The notes beneath the pieces were generated by a model. It saw only the letters and a list, made by a program, of their open reading frames with translations. It ran no database searches and was not told the DNA's origin. Source: Tolypocladium sp. Sup5 PDA-1 (lineage: Eukaryota > Ascomycota > Sordariomycetes > Hypocreales > Ophiocordycipitaceae). From it: a stretch of DNA of 64,000 bases. Location of the stretch: positions 620,001-684,000 of the forward strand of contig JPHH03000003.1 of the NCBI GenBank assembly GCA_000750105.3, given 5' to 3'. This document shows, one piece after another, positions 36,210 to 46,748 of the stretch (the first letter of the stretch is position 1; each line of letters starts with the position of its first letter). A program made the translations under genes and the position numbers.

Positions 36210-38672
36210 ATGATGGACCGATCCAAGGTAAGCGTTACACCTCTCCTGTGCACTTCCACGACAACCTCGTAGGCCTTGATCTATTCAGATTCCCGAGAAA
36301 ATTCGAGATGCACGCTCTCACCTGGCCTCGGCAAAGCAAAATCTTAGCATCTGAATTCTGGCTGACCTGTTCATCTCGCAGGCCCGTCCGTTGGAGACAC
36401 TGGACTTCCGGTTTCGCCCACTGGCGCCGCACGCTCTCGCATGGTCGTGCGATGCTGAATTGGCAGTCGCCTTGGACGATGCCATATATGTCTTCTTACC
36501 CGAGTATCCAAACGGGAGGGCCGGCGATGATGCCCTGGACGAAGACCAGATGCACCATCAGTTCTCCATGTCCCTTCAAGCTTTAGGCATCATTCGCCCG
36601 GAGGCGTCAATAAATGCCAAGCTGTGCGCAGCTGCCGGCGTCAAACTGCCGGGTCCCAAAATCATAGAGGAATTCGCCTTTTGTGGCGTGGGCAAAGGCG
36701 CCGTCACCGGCTCAGGGGCGGCCCTCGGCCAGATTGTGAGAGTCGAGTGGTCACCGAATGGACTGGGCCAGAACCTGCGGCCAGTGTTGACGGTACTGGC
36801 GACCAACGGCAGCATCGTCACGCTCGGCGAGCACATCGAGTCCGGATCAACCATGGCGTCCAGCGCAACGACTCGCACATTTAGGAACTGGAGGTTTCTT
36901 TGGGGACTGGGCGCCCTGCTACCCATACCAGATGGAGATTGCAAACGCGGCTTCCGTGAAATGGACGAACGGATTGTTTCTTTTTCGTGGGCCAGAGAAA
37001 TACTCCCTGGGAGAGGCCTGCTAGCCTACGCCAATGATGCCAGGGAGATTGTCATAATGAGCGTCCAGTTCTCCTCCAGAAACCCGGAGCCGGAGGGTTC
37101 GACAGGGGGGCAGCCAGCCTGGGAGATATGCGAGTTGGCAAGATTCGATGGCAGAGGCCCCCACCAGGTTTGGTTGCTCATGAACCTTGGTTTGTTGCCA
37201 GTACTGACGTCTCATGCAGGTGGTGGACCCAGAGGATCCTGATTTCGTTCCAGATGGCAGCGGTTTCTCTCTCAAATGGAGCCCATGGCACGTCTCACCA
37301 GAATCTCGTACGGCAACACTGGCATACATCGCAAACAGCCATGTTGGATTTCGCAGAGTTTCGATTCAAGGGGAATGGGAGAAGAGCCAAGATCCGACAC
37401 TTCGAGTGGAGCAGACTGACACGACGGCAATTTGCATGCCCCTCTACACTGATGCTTTCATTGAGTGGGAAGACGCGGTAGGTGACCCTTGCACTCCTGT
37501 CGAATTGCATACTAATGGATTCACAGGTCTGGTCTGATGGTGATGGCCGCATGGCGCGTGGCATAATTGCGACTCCGTTTGCCCCAAAGCCATTCCAAGT
37601 CGACCTCTGCGGCGCCCCGAGCAGGCCCATGGCATCTCATTCAGCTGGGCAGTGTTCATCAGTGTATGCCAAAGAGGAGGAGGCATCAACAAATCCGATT
37701 ACCGGTATGTACAAGTCCACGTTATTTACTGCCGATGGTACTAACGGTATGATTTAGGGCTCGTAATTCGTCACCCTGATCCCGACAATAAACCGCCCAC
37801 CCCAGAATATTCCCTGGTCAGGCTTTCCGCTACCGCGACGAATCAGGACTGGTATCAAACGAATGTGTCCGAAGATAATGTACCCCTTCCGCAATGGGCC
37901 GAGCGCGTCCGGCGACACACGACTCGGCTGGTGCCAAGATTGGTCGCAATGGAAGGCCTCGAATCTGATTCCGAATCGGAAGACCTGGAAGACGATTTCA
38001 TGGAAGATGAAGTACCCACGTCACAGGTACACCCGCACCGCTTTCGCTTCTGGGGACTGGCATCCTCTCCGGGAGGTGGCTGTACAGCTGTGCTCGTGAC
38101 GAAGCACAATACCCAACATCCCCACCGGCGGCCTCGGTCGAAGATAATCTTTGGACAGCGCAGCCCGACTAAGGAGCCGACACATGGGAAACACAAAGGC
38201 GTGGCAAAGAAGCTTACGACAGAAGGGCGACTCTGGGAAGCCTGCTACGGAAACCAAGGGGACGTTTCAGATATTGTGCCAGCCGGGACAGCCGACTCTC
38301 CAATCCACCAAAGCCCGTTGCGCGACCTTTTCAAAGACGTAACAGCGCAACAGCGTTGTGCGTATTGCGAATCCCAGCTGAGTATTTCGGGCCAGGAGTC
38401 GACCTGTGAAAATGGGCACTCATTCGGTAGGTCTCCCTCCTCTTCGCAATTGTGTCCCTAGCTGCTAACTAAGCTGTTTGCTAGCCACCTGCGCGGCCAC
38501 GGGACTTCCTATTATGGCGCCAGGAGTATCCCGCTTGTGTGCCGTGTGCGGTTTGAGGTGCCTCAAAGTTTCTGAGCTCTCTGCTATTGCCAAGAGGTAC
38601 ATCGGGCCGGACGCTGTCGTGGATTCGGCGGGAGACGTGTGCGGCGGTTGCGGAGGCAAGTTTGTCTCTTGA
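36210..38672 (+). CDS. TFIIIC delta-type subunit (GTF3C4-like)
   Basis: Subunit of the RNA polymerase III initiation factor TFIIIC, acting in the nucleus at tRNA and 5S genes. Six exons: 36210-36227, 36382-37167, 37220-37477, 37527-37704, 37758-38426, 38485-38672; 698 residues. The N-terminal part, beginning TLDFRFRPLAPHALAWSCD and AELAVALDDAIYVFLPE, is the WD-like TFIIIC_delta domain, with VRVEWSPNGLGQNLRPVLTV as a second landmark. The C-terminus is a Cys-rich zinc domain (CAYCESQLS, CENGHSFATCAATG, CAVCGLRC, CGGCGGKF) of the zf-TFIIIC type. The last intron lies inside this domain and splicing joins it cleanly. The 18-nt first exon (MMDRSK) is the least certain part. Confidence 0.9.
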
Positions 38673-39325
38673 GAATGGCTATGTAACGGGCTAGGAGGTG
38701 TGGTAGGCCCGAGCAATAGAGCAGTCGGCCGTTGGGCCAAAAGATCCGCCAGTCTCGGCATTTCATGCCTAGGCTGCACCTTACACCCATTTTCAAGGCA
38801 GCCCAGCAGCGCTCACAGGGCCCTGCCGCCAGCGCTCCTTGCACCCTCGGCTTCTAATACGAACTATATAGTACATGATACTATATAGCGTTGCATATAA
38901 TGGATGTGGAATAACAGTCGTTGCTATGGGTGGATTCTAAGATTAGAACTTCCACATGATCATGATGAGTCTCCCCACGTCTCAGGAAGCGCTGGAGCTG
39001 ACGCGATCAACAAAGCCCCCCCCTCATGGCATGCCCAATGGGAGTGATAGCTGACAACCAGTGCTCGCTATAATTGTCCATTACCTTATGTGGGATCCAA
39101 CCAAGGATCATTGAGTAGGTCGGCGGCCGTTGCGCGCTTTTCGGGCACCAGCAAAGCATCCTCCTCATAACTTGAGAAAGAGGTCCTCGCGACAAAAGCC
39201 CTGCTTGCTCCTCTACGACAGTTAAAGGGGTAGCAGTAACCCATTCCTCGACATGCTCCACGGCAGCTGGGGGCGAGTGTCTGTATTGGAAGAGATACGA
39301 TATAATGGATGGCACAGGCGCGGGG
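38673..39325. other. Intergenic region with possible kinase-tail relic
   Basis: No intact gene. A perfect 10-bp inverted repeat lies at 38864-38888. On the minus strand a frame covering 39007-39402 includes VMRRMLCWCPKSAQRPPTYS followed by GWIPH. This resembles the end of a protein kinase C-lobe (MLxWxPExRxTAxxLLxxPWL), but no kinase core is nearby. I treat it as a possible decayed fragment only. Confidence 0.35.
38864..38888. repeat. Perfect inverted repeat, 10-bp arms
   Basis: CTATATAGTA, a 5-bp loop (CATGA), then TACTATATAG. It lies about 190 bp past the TFIIIC-subunit stop, at the edge of the relic-rich region. It could be a hairpin terminator-like structure or a trace of a miniature element; neither is shown. 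Confidence 0.9.
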
Positions 39326-39946
39326 TCAATGCAATAAGACAACTGGTCTCGCAGACTTAATAGTCCCGGCGCATGAACCGACTTTGCCGATGCGCTGCGC
39401 AATCTTCACGCCTTCTCTGAACGTGTCCGGCGGCGGCTCATAAGCCTCTACCATCTGAACCCAATACGGAGCTTTCCAATAATTCCCGGACGAGAAGTCG
39501 TCAGGCACCGTTGCCAACTGCGCCAATGTCTCTGCATCGAGCATAATGCAGGCGGCGTAACGCATATCGCCCGCATTCGCGTTACCGCCGACCTTATCGA
39601 TCCACATCGCAAAGTAGGCGCGTACGGGGTCGATGCTTGCGCCGTCGAGCCGAGTAGGATCCTCGAGGATATCGATTTCGTGCTGGCGGAGGAACTCGCG
39701 ATTAGGGCGGTCGTCAGCCTCAATCGCAATACCCAACGCGTTGAGATCAACAGTATTATCGTTAGGCCACTCGAGGCTACGAACGATGTCCTTATGCTCG
39801 ATATCGCTAAACCAGTAGACCGTGCGATCGATAAGGTCTAGCGCACGCTGAAACTGCGCGTCGTTGGCGTTCGCGGTGCGGACGATAGCGAAGCCCCAGG
39901 TGTGTCGTCTGTACTCCGTACTTGGAGCGCATAGATAATACTCGTC
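39326..39946 (-). CDS. Conserved hypothetical protein, incomplete model
   Basis: A 207-codon open frame, bounded by TAA at 39947-39949 and TGA at its end. It begins YYLCAPSTEYRRHTWGFAIV and continues FSDIEHKDIVRSLEWP and VRAYFAMWIDKVGG. YRRHTWGF and the later DPVRAYFAMWI block recur in a family of uncharacterised proteins common in Fusarium-like fungi, as I recall. No start codon lies in the frame, and a canonical-looking acceptor (TAAG) directly precedes it, so an upstream exon is likely. A candidate frame at 39838-40113 has a Gly/Pro-rich sequence but joins poorly. The gene may be intact with unseen exons or a fragment. Function unknown. Confidence 0.5.
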   Translation of the reverse strand, partial: DEYYLCAPSTEYRRHTWGFAIVRTANANDAQFQRALDLIDRTVYWFSDIEHKDIVRSLEWPNDNTVDLNALGIAIEADDRPNREFLRQHEIDILEDPTRLDGASIDPVRAYFAMWIDKVGGNANAGDMRYAACIMLDAETLAQLATVPDDFSSGNYWKAPYWVQMVEAYEPPPDTFREGVKIAQRIGKVGSCAGTIKSARPVVLLH

Positions 39947-40872
39947 TTACCCACTGAAGCATCAACCGTTTTACTTGGGTCTCCCGGGAAGCGTGGTGGC
40001 CCGCCGCTATATGGCCAAGGGGGTTTCGGCCACGGGGGTCCAAAGGGCCGTCCTGTGTTGACATTAGCAGTTCTGGGGGGGGGGCCGGCTGAGGTATGGC
40101 GTTTTCCTAACACTACCTACCGTGCAGACTAGAATAAAGGAAGAGAAGAGCAGAGTCGCTTAATATTTGTATTTATTAGTCGTGACGGGTATGAGTGCTA
40201 ATATACAATTACCCGTAGCTCTATTGCAAACTAACCGCATGAGGAGCCATTAGCTAGTAAAGAGTTCGTAGTATAATAATACGGGTCGTCTTTCGTAGAA
40301 TTGCTATATACGATAAATTTATACATGCTTTATTCTTCCAAAACACGGCTCATGTGCTCACAGCTGCCTAACTGCCACTCAATACAGCTTATACGTAGAC
40401 TTGACTCTTTAGCGCACTGGGTTGCCGCTTGTGCGTTATGCAAACGACGCCCCTTACACAGCTGAAGAAGGCCAAGAGACCGATAAAATCGATGGGGAGG
40501 CCAGCGAGGAATAAGTACATAGTCCGCCCCCTTCAGCCCCGTCTGAGCTGGAGGGGCATGCGCAATTAACCCTCATTTTATGGCTGCCAACCCATCATGA
40601 CACCAACAATTATGAGCCCGGAAGCATCTCATTGATCTTATCATCACTAAGAAGAAGATTCGTTACAATTCCTATCATTTCAACCACTCAATTGATCCAT
40701 TGGAACGCTATCACACGACATTGTCAACGAACTTCATGGTGTTGAACACACAAGACCACTGAAACCTGCGAAAGTTGAACCTTTGCAAAGGATAACGCCC
40801 TTTGCAACCACAGTGCGCATCCCCCATAACATGTCAAACCAATTGTGAGGTTATCACGACATCAGAGTCACC
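39947..40872. other. A+T-richer intergenic stretch before the gag relic
   Basis: The segment from about 40130 to 40870 is clearly richer in A and T than the core genes and has no coding potential. It could include the leader of the Copia-like element that follows. I could not identify a long terminal repeat or primer-binding site with confidence. A TACTCCGTA element lies just before it at 39912-39920. Confidence 0.4.
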
Positions 40873-41738
40873 ATGAGCCTCCCAACCGCCCCAACGGCTA
40901 GAGAGCTAGGCCACATGACCAAGTTGACCCACAAGTCCGACTGGAATCCCTGGCTCAAAGGGATCAAGGCCTGGGTCACCGACCATCGGATCTGGGCGTA
41001 CGCTGACCCGGATACTGATGACGAGCTGGTTGAGCCGCTCGAGCCCGTTAAACCACCCATGCCGGCACAGGAAGACCCTCCAATATTGGGCCAGGAGAGT
41101 CTGAGGAAACCTACGAAGCCCGCCTCCGCAATCACGGCACGAAGGTCGAGATGATCAGAGACAACTGGATGTTCCTCATGACCGAATATCGTCACTCGAG
41201 GTCTGTCTACGAGCTGCAGTTGGAGAAGCATCTCTACGATGAGAGTGTTCTCATTAGCATGAATTCCGTCATCAACGTCACGATTAATAAGGTGTTGAAA
41301 GCCTACACGCTCAATCACTCCAACCCTCGCGACAAGATCAAGGCGTTGAAGCAGAGAGTCCTTCCGTCAGTATCGGAAGAGAAGAATCTCATCGAACGAA
41401 GGTATCACGAGGCTGCCGAACAAACAGGATCAAGGGACTGGACTGCTTGGGCGGATCAATTCGATTGTGCCTACCTTGACTGTCAGGAGCCGAAGATAGC
41501 GGCGATTTCTCCCTCCAAGGCACTTGAGAACTTCATCGACGCAATACGGGATGAGTACCCCTGGATTGCAGTAGTTGTCAAGGAACTTGACTACCGCTGT
41601 GAGGACGAGACCAAAGTCCTTGACATACGCACGGTCATAGCCAACTTCAAGAGGCACGTGGACATGCTGAAAGACTCTAAGAAACAGCCCAAGGAACGAG
41701 TCAACGCAGCGGTAGTCAAGTTCATTGATGACTGCTGA
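40873..41738 (+). mobile_element. Frameshifted Copia-type gag relic
   Basis: Starts MSLPTAPTARELGHMTKLTH, followed by DWNPWLKGIKAWVTDHRIWAYADPD, the typical beginning of Ty1/Copia-class Gag (UBN2-like) proteins. The frame is coherent to about 41100 and then continues one base out of register as EETYEARLRNHGTK and MIRDNWMFLMTEYRHSRSVY. The rest follows Gag character (YHEAAEQTGSRDWTAWADQFDCAYL, FIDAIRDEYPWIAVVVKELD). The last dozen codons before the TGA at 41736-41738 lie in an inverted copy of the element's own sequence, so that stop is accidental. No zinc knuckle, protease, integrase or reverse transcriptase follows. This is a solo gag remnant, not an active element. Confidence 0.75.
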
Positions 41739-41774
41739 AATCCAGGGGTATTCATCCCATATTGCGTCGATGAA
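41532..41774. repeat. 68-bp inverted repeat inside the gag relic
   Basis: Arm 1 is 41532-41599 and arm 2 is 41707-41774, separated by 107 bp. Aligned by eye without gaps, arm 2 reverse-complemented matches arm 1 at 61 of 68 positions; five of the seven differences are transitions. On the minus strand arm 2 encodes FIDAIWDEYPWISAVINELD, a second version of the Gag peptide FIDAIRDEYPWIAVVVKELD read from arm 1 on the plus strand. So two diverged gag copies lie in opposite orientation. This could form a strong hairpin in DNA or RNA. Confidence 0.9.
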
Positions 41775-41780
41775 CCGTTC

Positions 41781-42297
41781 ATGATGCCAACACTACTACA
41801 TCCAGTCAGACCAGTGAAATCTGCCTTCACGATGGCGCGTCCAGGAGCACCCGAAAGGCTCTACAGCAACATCGGAAACCTCGAGTGGTACGAACAACGC
41901 ACCCCTCTCCATCTTCACGCGTGACAGGATTGTTTGCTGACACGCACGTACAGGGCCTTGGCATCCCAGCCCTTCACGTTTATTGTGGGAGAGGAGAAGA
42001 AGAAGTTCCACGTACAGAAGGACGTCTTTGGGAGCCTGTCGCCCGCACTGCACAGCATGCTTACCGCGCCTTTCGAAGGGACCAGCCAGGGGGTCGCTAC
42101 CCTGCCACATACTGAGCCTCCCACCTTTGCGGCGCCCATCTCTTTCGCCATGGTGGGCGAGTACCCCGAGGGCAGAGGCATGGGATGCGGCAGACTCTCA
42201 AACCGACTGGCTGGAGGAGCAAGATGCTTCACTGGCGCGGCTCGGCAACGGTACGCCGCAGCCATCACCCACCGCCCGCCCCAAAATCATGTTATAA
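41781..42297 (+). pseudogene. Broken BTB/POZ-domain gene
   Basis: Exon 41781-41887, intron 41888-41953 (GTACGA..CGTACAG), then 41954 onward. Splicing gives GNLEWALASQPFTFIVGEEKKKFHVQ joined to DVFGSLSPALHSMLTAPFEG, the opening of a fungal BTB/POZ domain, and later TFAAPISFAMVGEYPE, which corresponds to the conserved TFxRFxQFxYTGEYPE-like segment. Just after EYPE (about 42163) the sequence that fits (AEAWDAADSQTDWLEEQD) is in another frame, ending at 42297. The segment between PFEG and TFAA also looks eroded. Intact BTB proteins act as adaptors, often for Cul3 ligases; this copy appears dead. It begins within 10 bp of the gag inverted repeat. Confidence 0.62.
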
Positions 42298-42601
42298 TTC
42301 TCCATCGCCGAAGACGCTGCATCCTGGTATTACAATGTCAGAGATGGTGGGATCAGAAATCCTCTACGACGCGATGGTCCATTTCAGTGACCGGCCCGTC
42401 ATGTCGGGCTTCTAGGCAGTTTTAAAGGGCTGTCAACTTCTTTCGGCACCGTAAATAATGGAATTTACGTCAATCTGGAGGCGAGAAAGGGTATCCTTTG
42501 CCGTTGATACAACAGACTAGTACCTCCCTCCCATCGTCAACAATCAGCTCAACCAAGGACCAGACCTTGGCCATCTGCCGTCCTCTCCACGTCCAGCCTA
42601 T
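42298..42601. other. Short intergenic spacer
   Basis: About 300 bp between the BTB relic and the stop of the secreted cyanovirin-like gene (-). Nothing supported. Confidence 0.5.
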
Positions 42602-43324
42602 TTAAAATACTGGGTTCATATCTCCCTGATGATCGCCACACACGAGCCGACCGTTCTTGGGTTTGACGGCAAGAGTGTTGTTGACTATGGAACAGTCGGT
42701 TAGCAAGGGGGTTCAACGTCAACGAAGATTGGGGGGCAAAGATGAAGCCTACCTTGGAAGCCCATCTGTAGTTTGGTGAGCCTTGGCATGCCCTTGGGGT
42801 CCAGGCAATTGCACTTGAGCAGGACGTCGTCGCTTCCGCCCTGTTCAACGTCGGCGATGATGCACGGTCGACAGCCGAGGTCGAAGTTGCCCCTGGTACA
42901 CACTGTCAGCTTTGTTCCCGACCCCCGCAAAACACGCGGAAGACAAGGCAACTCACTGTTCGCCATATTCGAGCACCCCGTCGCAGTTGGCCATGCACTG
43001 GTTCAGGTTGAGGCTCGTCCTCCACCACGTCCCCTTGGAGTCCACGCACTGGCCCTCGAGCGTCGTCTTGCCGTGCTTGCCGTGGCCGCCGAGCGTCATC
43101 TGCTGGCACTGCCCGGCAAAGACCCTGTTGTTGAGCCCCTCAATGGCGCTTGTGTCTCCTTGGTTGGTGGACGATTTGCCGGAGCTGGGGATGCCGATGA
43201 TGCCGTCAGGCCCGACGAGCGTCGTTCTGTCCTCGACGGAGCGCGCCTGGGGGACCTTCCACTGGGGCACCGCAGCAGCGGCGCTGACGGCCACGGCCGA
43301 GATGATGAGCTTGGGGAGCTTCAT
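42602..43324 (-). CDS. Secreted cyanovirin-N homology (CVNH) protein
   Basis: Three exons on the minus strand: 42957-43324, 42753-42892, 42602-42684; 196 residues. The N-terminus MKLPKLIISAVAVSAAAAVP is a signal peptide. After a spacer comes the CVNH pattern: FAGQCQQMTLGG, TLEGQCVDSKG, TSLNLNQCMANCDGVLEY, then GNFDLGCRPCIIADVEQG, LLKCNCLDPKG and LTKLQMGFQ, with paired cysteines. Both tandem halves of the domain are recognisable, and both introns interrupt it while restoring these motifs. CVNH proteins bind mannose-rich glycans and are common in ascomycetes, where their roles are little known. Here the secreted form suggests binding of fungal or host cell-wall glycans, which is an inference. 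Confidence 0.85.
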
Positions 43325-44619
43325 CTTGACTTGCTTCTCCTGGATAGTGGGTGCTGGACGAGTGTTGTCGGCGGGTGCGCAGCGTACGAACGTTGGCAGA
43401 GGCGGCGGAAGAAGACGTGTGGAAATAAGTCTCTACGTACACGCCGATGTGCACGTTACCTGAGAGGAAACGGGAGGATATAAACCAGTGGGAGAAGATG
43501 AGATAGCTGCTAGGAGAAGTCGTCGGGTCAGGCGCACTCACGTGGTCGGTGAGGTGAAGTGAACAATAGGCAGCTAGGGCTCAATACCCGCCACCTGCCC
43601 GGCACCTGGCTGCCGCATGACCCCAGATTCCACGCCAGGGCTGCATCTGCCGACGCCCGAAACGACTCGGGTAATAAGTCCGAAGGATGTGCTGTATTCG
43701 ACAACTGAGGAACCAGGGAAGTTTGCTACCAGTACGCTATACGCCGTGTGTGGGTGGAGCGCTGTTGGTTGCTGATTGCGATATATCATCCTTAATTTAG
43801 CCACCTGCCGACCTTGGGTGTCGAATATGAAGAAGGCTGAAGCTCGTGCCAACATGTTTCCCCTCAAGCTGTCCCAAATGCTGTAGACCAAGTCAATGGG
43901 GTGGGAGGCCAATAACTGTCATGATACCGCCCCGAGCCAGGGTCGGCAAGCCACAGCATACTACCAGGCACCAGCAAGCAATCACGAAGCACCAGAGCGG
44001 AACAGACTGGAAGAGACGGGGGCAGATTCAGACATGGCAACTTTATTCCGATCTTCGTCGACATGGTGTCCCTAATTCTCCTGCTTCTTTAGGCGTCCAC
44101 CAGTCCCTCCGAATCCCCACCTAACATCGTATCAACGAGCTGGATCCTGCTCCGCTCGTCGCGCCGAGAACTCGGCCAGTTTGAAATAAAGTGAATACAC
44201 ATTAGCGGCTAGCGCAATGGCCTAGGGCGGGGTTTGCTTCTCTTGCAGCCGTCGCGTGTGGTCTGGCGTGGACGCGAGCGCTGTTGTCCGACGGGCCTCC
44301 GCCAGTCGCCTCGATCAAATGGGGGGGCTGTCATATGTGAAGGATATATCCACAGAGAAATCCGACTTGCCTAAATAAGGCTCCAAGAAAGAAAGTCCAA
44401 AATGGGGGTGAGTGAGTGACGAGAAAGGTGAAAATGCTCAAAAATGTGTTCCCAACGATCGTCCAAGATCATAAGCCACGAGAAAGAAGCTGTGCGGTAT
44501 CCACCTCGCACCATGCCTCAAAACGCCGCGTCCCTTTTTTGTCCCAGATAAATCCCCTCGACTCCCTGGGCTGCAGAAACCAAGATGCTAAATCAGAAAT
44601 CTGAGAGTACTGGTCCCTC
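43325..44619. other. Intergenic region
   Basis: About 1.3 kb holding the CVNH gene promoter and the 3' region of the SH3 gene. A 112-codon minus frame at 43574-43912 has no recognisable motif. No RNA gene could be folded by eye. Confidence 0.45.
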
Positions 44620-46748
44620 TCAGTAAGCCTGACCAGGCACTGGCTTTCTGCCGACAGGTCTAGTCGGAGGACCAGACGGGGATCCCTGGCTAGGGGACTG
44701 CGCTGGGTTCATGGGACTGGGTCCGGGAGGGCTCATCCGTCGGTTCATGCCGCTGGGACTTTGAGGTCGACCGGCCGGGGGTCCCTGATGTCTCGGCCCC
44801 GGAGACTGAGCTCTCGGGCCGGGGCTCATGGGGTGTCCAGCTGGGCTCATGGGGCGACCCATCGGGGACTGAGCTCGGCCACCCTGTCCAGCCGGCGAGG
44901 CAGGTCGAGAGGGGCCGGGTCCCATCCTTGGGCGGGAAGGAGACTCAGGACGGCCAGGTCGGCCACTGGGAGGCATGCCTTGGGGCGTCATGGGTCGGTT
45001 GCCCTGGGGCGTCATTGGTCGCTGGCCATTGGCGTAACTGGGACCTCTGGTGTGACCGTTGGGGTTCACGGGAGGCCCGGGGCGCGGAGCGCCTGGAGGG
45101 GGCCGTGGCTTGACAGGGCGGGTTGACAGGCATGTCCGAGGCACGACACCCTGCTGAGAGCGGTCCAGGCGGATGACGAGAGCCTGCAGTAGTGGTTAGC
45201 AACAGTATTCCGTTTCTGTCCGTGTTCATTGGACACTCACCCATCCGTCATCGTACTCGTGAAGCAAGCGAACTAGGTCACCAGCTCGCAAATGCATCTC
45301 ATCTTCCAGTGTAGGCTTGAAGTCGAGCTGGACGCGGTGGACACTGGAATTCTGAGGGCCACCAGCTGCTGCAATAGCAGCCGCACCGCTGGAAGGAAGA
45401 GGAGCGGAGCCTACGGTGACCGAAGACATACTAAACTCAGTTCCGGCAGGACTCGGCGGTGCCATGCCAGGATGTTGAGGCAGGGTCAGGTCGACGTTCT
45501 TGGGGCCACCCCTGCGCATCGATGCCTTACGCGACAGTGCAGCAGCTCCCATGCCGGCAGCAACAGGAGCGCCCGCAGCGGCCCCTGCAGCGATGGCAGG
45601 CCCATTCGCAGTCAGGGGATCTTCAACCGGCGCGCTCTCGAAAGCAGGCGTTTTCTCGTTCACCGCAGCAAGGGGCGAGCTCGGGCTATTGAAGCTCTGC
45701 TCCTCGGCGATGGGAGTCGGGACGCGCTCAGCCTGGTTGCCAAAGGGGTTGGCAGGGTTGGTGCTCTGGCTGGTGCTTGGGCGCTCCCATGCGCTCCCAC
45801 CAGGGGCGCGTGTCGTAGCAGCGGCAGCGGGCGCAAGGGACATGGCGGCGCCTTTGCTTGCACGTTTGTCAAAGCCGTTCCAGTTGGGCAGAAATTGCGT
45901 GACAGGTCGCAGGCTGATGCGCGGCGCCCTGGGGTCGCTCCGGTTCGACATGGGTCCGAAAGGTGCCGCTCCGGTTCCCATGGGGCCATGAAGCTTCTCG
46001 TCGTCGTCGAGCTTCTGGCGCTCAGCAGCCTGCTTCCGGCGGCGGTTGAACAGGAAGAAGACGAGCAAGCCCACGAAAAGGAGTCCACCAAGAACGCCAA
46101 ACGCAATGCCGGCCTTGGCTCCAGCGCTGGTTCCCGCATCGCTGCCGCTATTCCCCGTTGATGGATCTGCAGTGGAGCTGGAAGAAGGCACACTCAGAGA
46201 GGTTGAAAGCTGGGTGCCACCGAGATCTGTTGTGGACGACACAGACGCCTGTCCGGTGGCCTTGGCGAGGACAGTGTCGAGCGAGGTTGACATTGACTTA
46301 TCGGGCTCACGGATCGCAGTGGGCATCGACGATGTCTTGTCCTCATGAGAGGTCGTTTTCGGTTCGGGCTTTGGGGTTGTGGTCGGCGCCGGGTCCTGCT
46401 TGGGAGCCTTGGAGGGCGGCGGGCTATTGTCCTCCTTCAATGTCGAGTATCCAGCGACGGGGCCGGTAAAGGTCGGGGCCATGGTCTTGTAGATGGTTCG
46501 AACGACGGTAGCGGGGTCTCCTGTCCAACGTGTCAGCCCATCATCACAAATGAAAGCCAGCGCGGACCGGGATCTGTCCGCGGCGCTGGCAGCCGTCGTC
46601 ACCTACCATTACCGCCTTCGTCTCTCTGGCTGTTTCCGCCGGAGCCATTGTCGGGGTTGAAAGGGTTCATCTTATCGATCCAGTCGCCGACGTCGTCGAT
46701 GAAGTCGCGGCGGTCATGCAGATGCCGATGCATGTGCTGGTGCGGCAT
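44620..46748 (-). CDS. Single-pass membrane protein with SH3 domain (Fus1-like layout)
   Basis: Exons: 46607-46748, 45241-46520, 44620-45183; 661 residues. Layout: short His/Asp-rich N-terminus, Ser/Thr/Pro-rich outer region, one membrane span AGIAFGVLGGLLFVGLLVFF (about residues 180-205) followed by the stop-transfer sequence NRRRK, a long Ala/Pro-rich cytosolic linker, an SH3 domain near 435-490, and a tail of about 150 residues built of repeated proline motifs (MTPQG, RPxSP, SPxG). The SH3 domain is split by an intron; joining at W gives YDDGWALVIRLDRSQQGVVP, with the ALYDYxP-like start as VQLDFKP and the conserved GWxxxxR..GxVP. The design resembles yeast Fus1 and other cortical SH3 adaptors; a role in polarity or cell fusion is an inference. 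Confidence 0.88.

Noticed and set aside
43574..43912. Minus frame with GSSVVEYSTS-like sequence, which sometimes arises from translated tRNA genes
   Set aside because: I could not fold an acceptor stem, anticodon arm and T arm from the DNA, so no tRNA is called.
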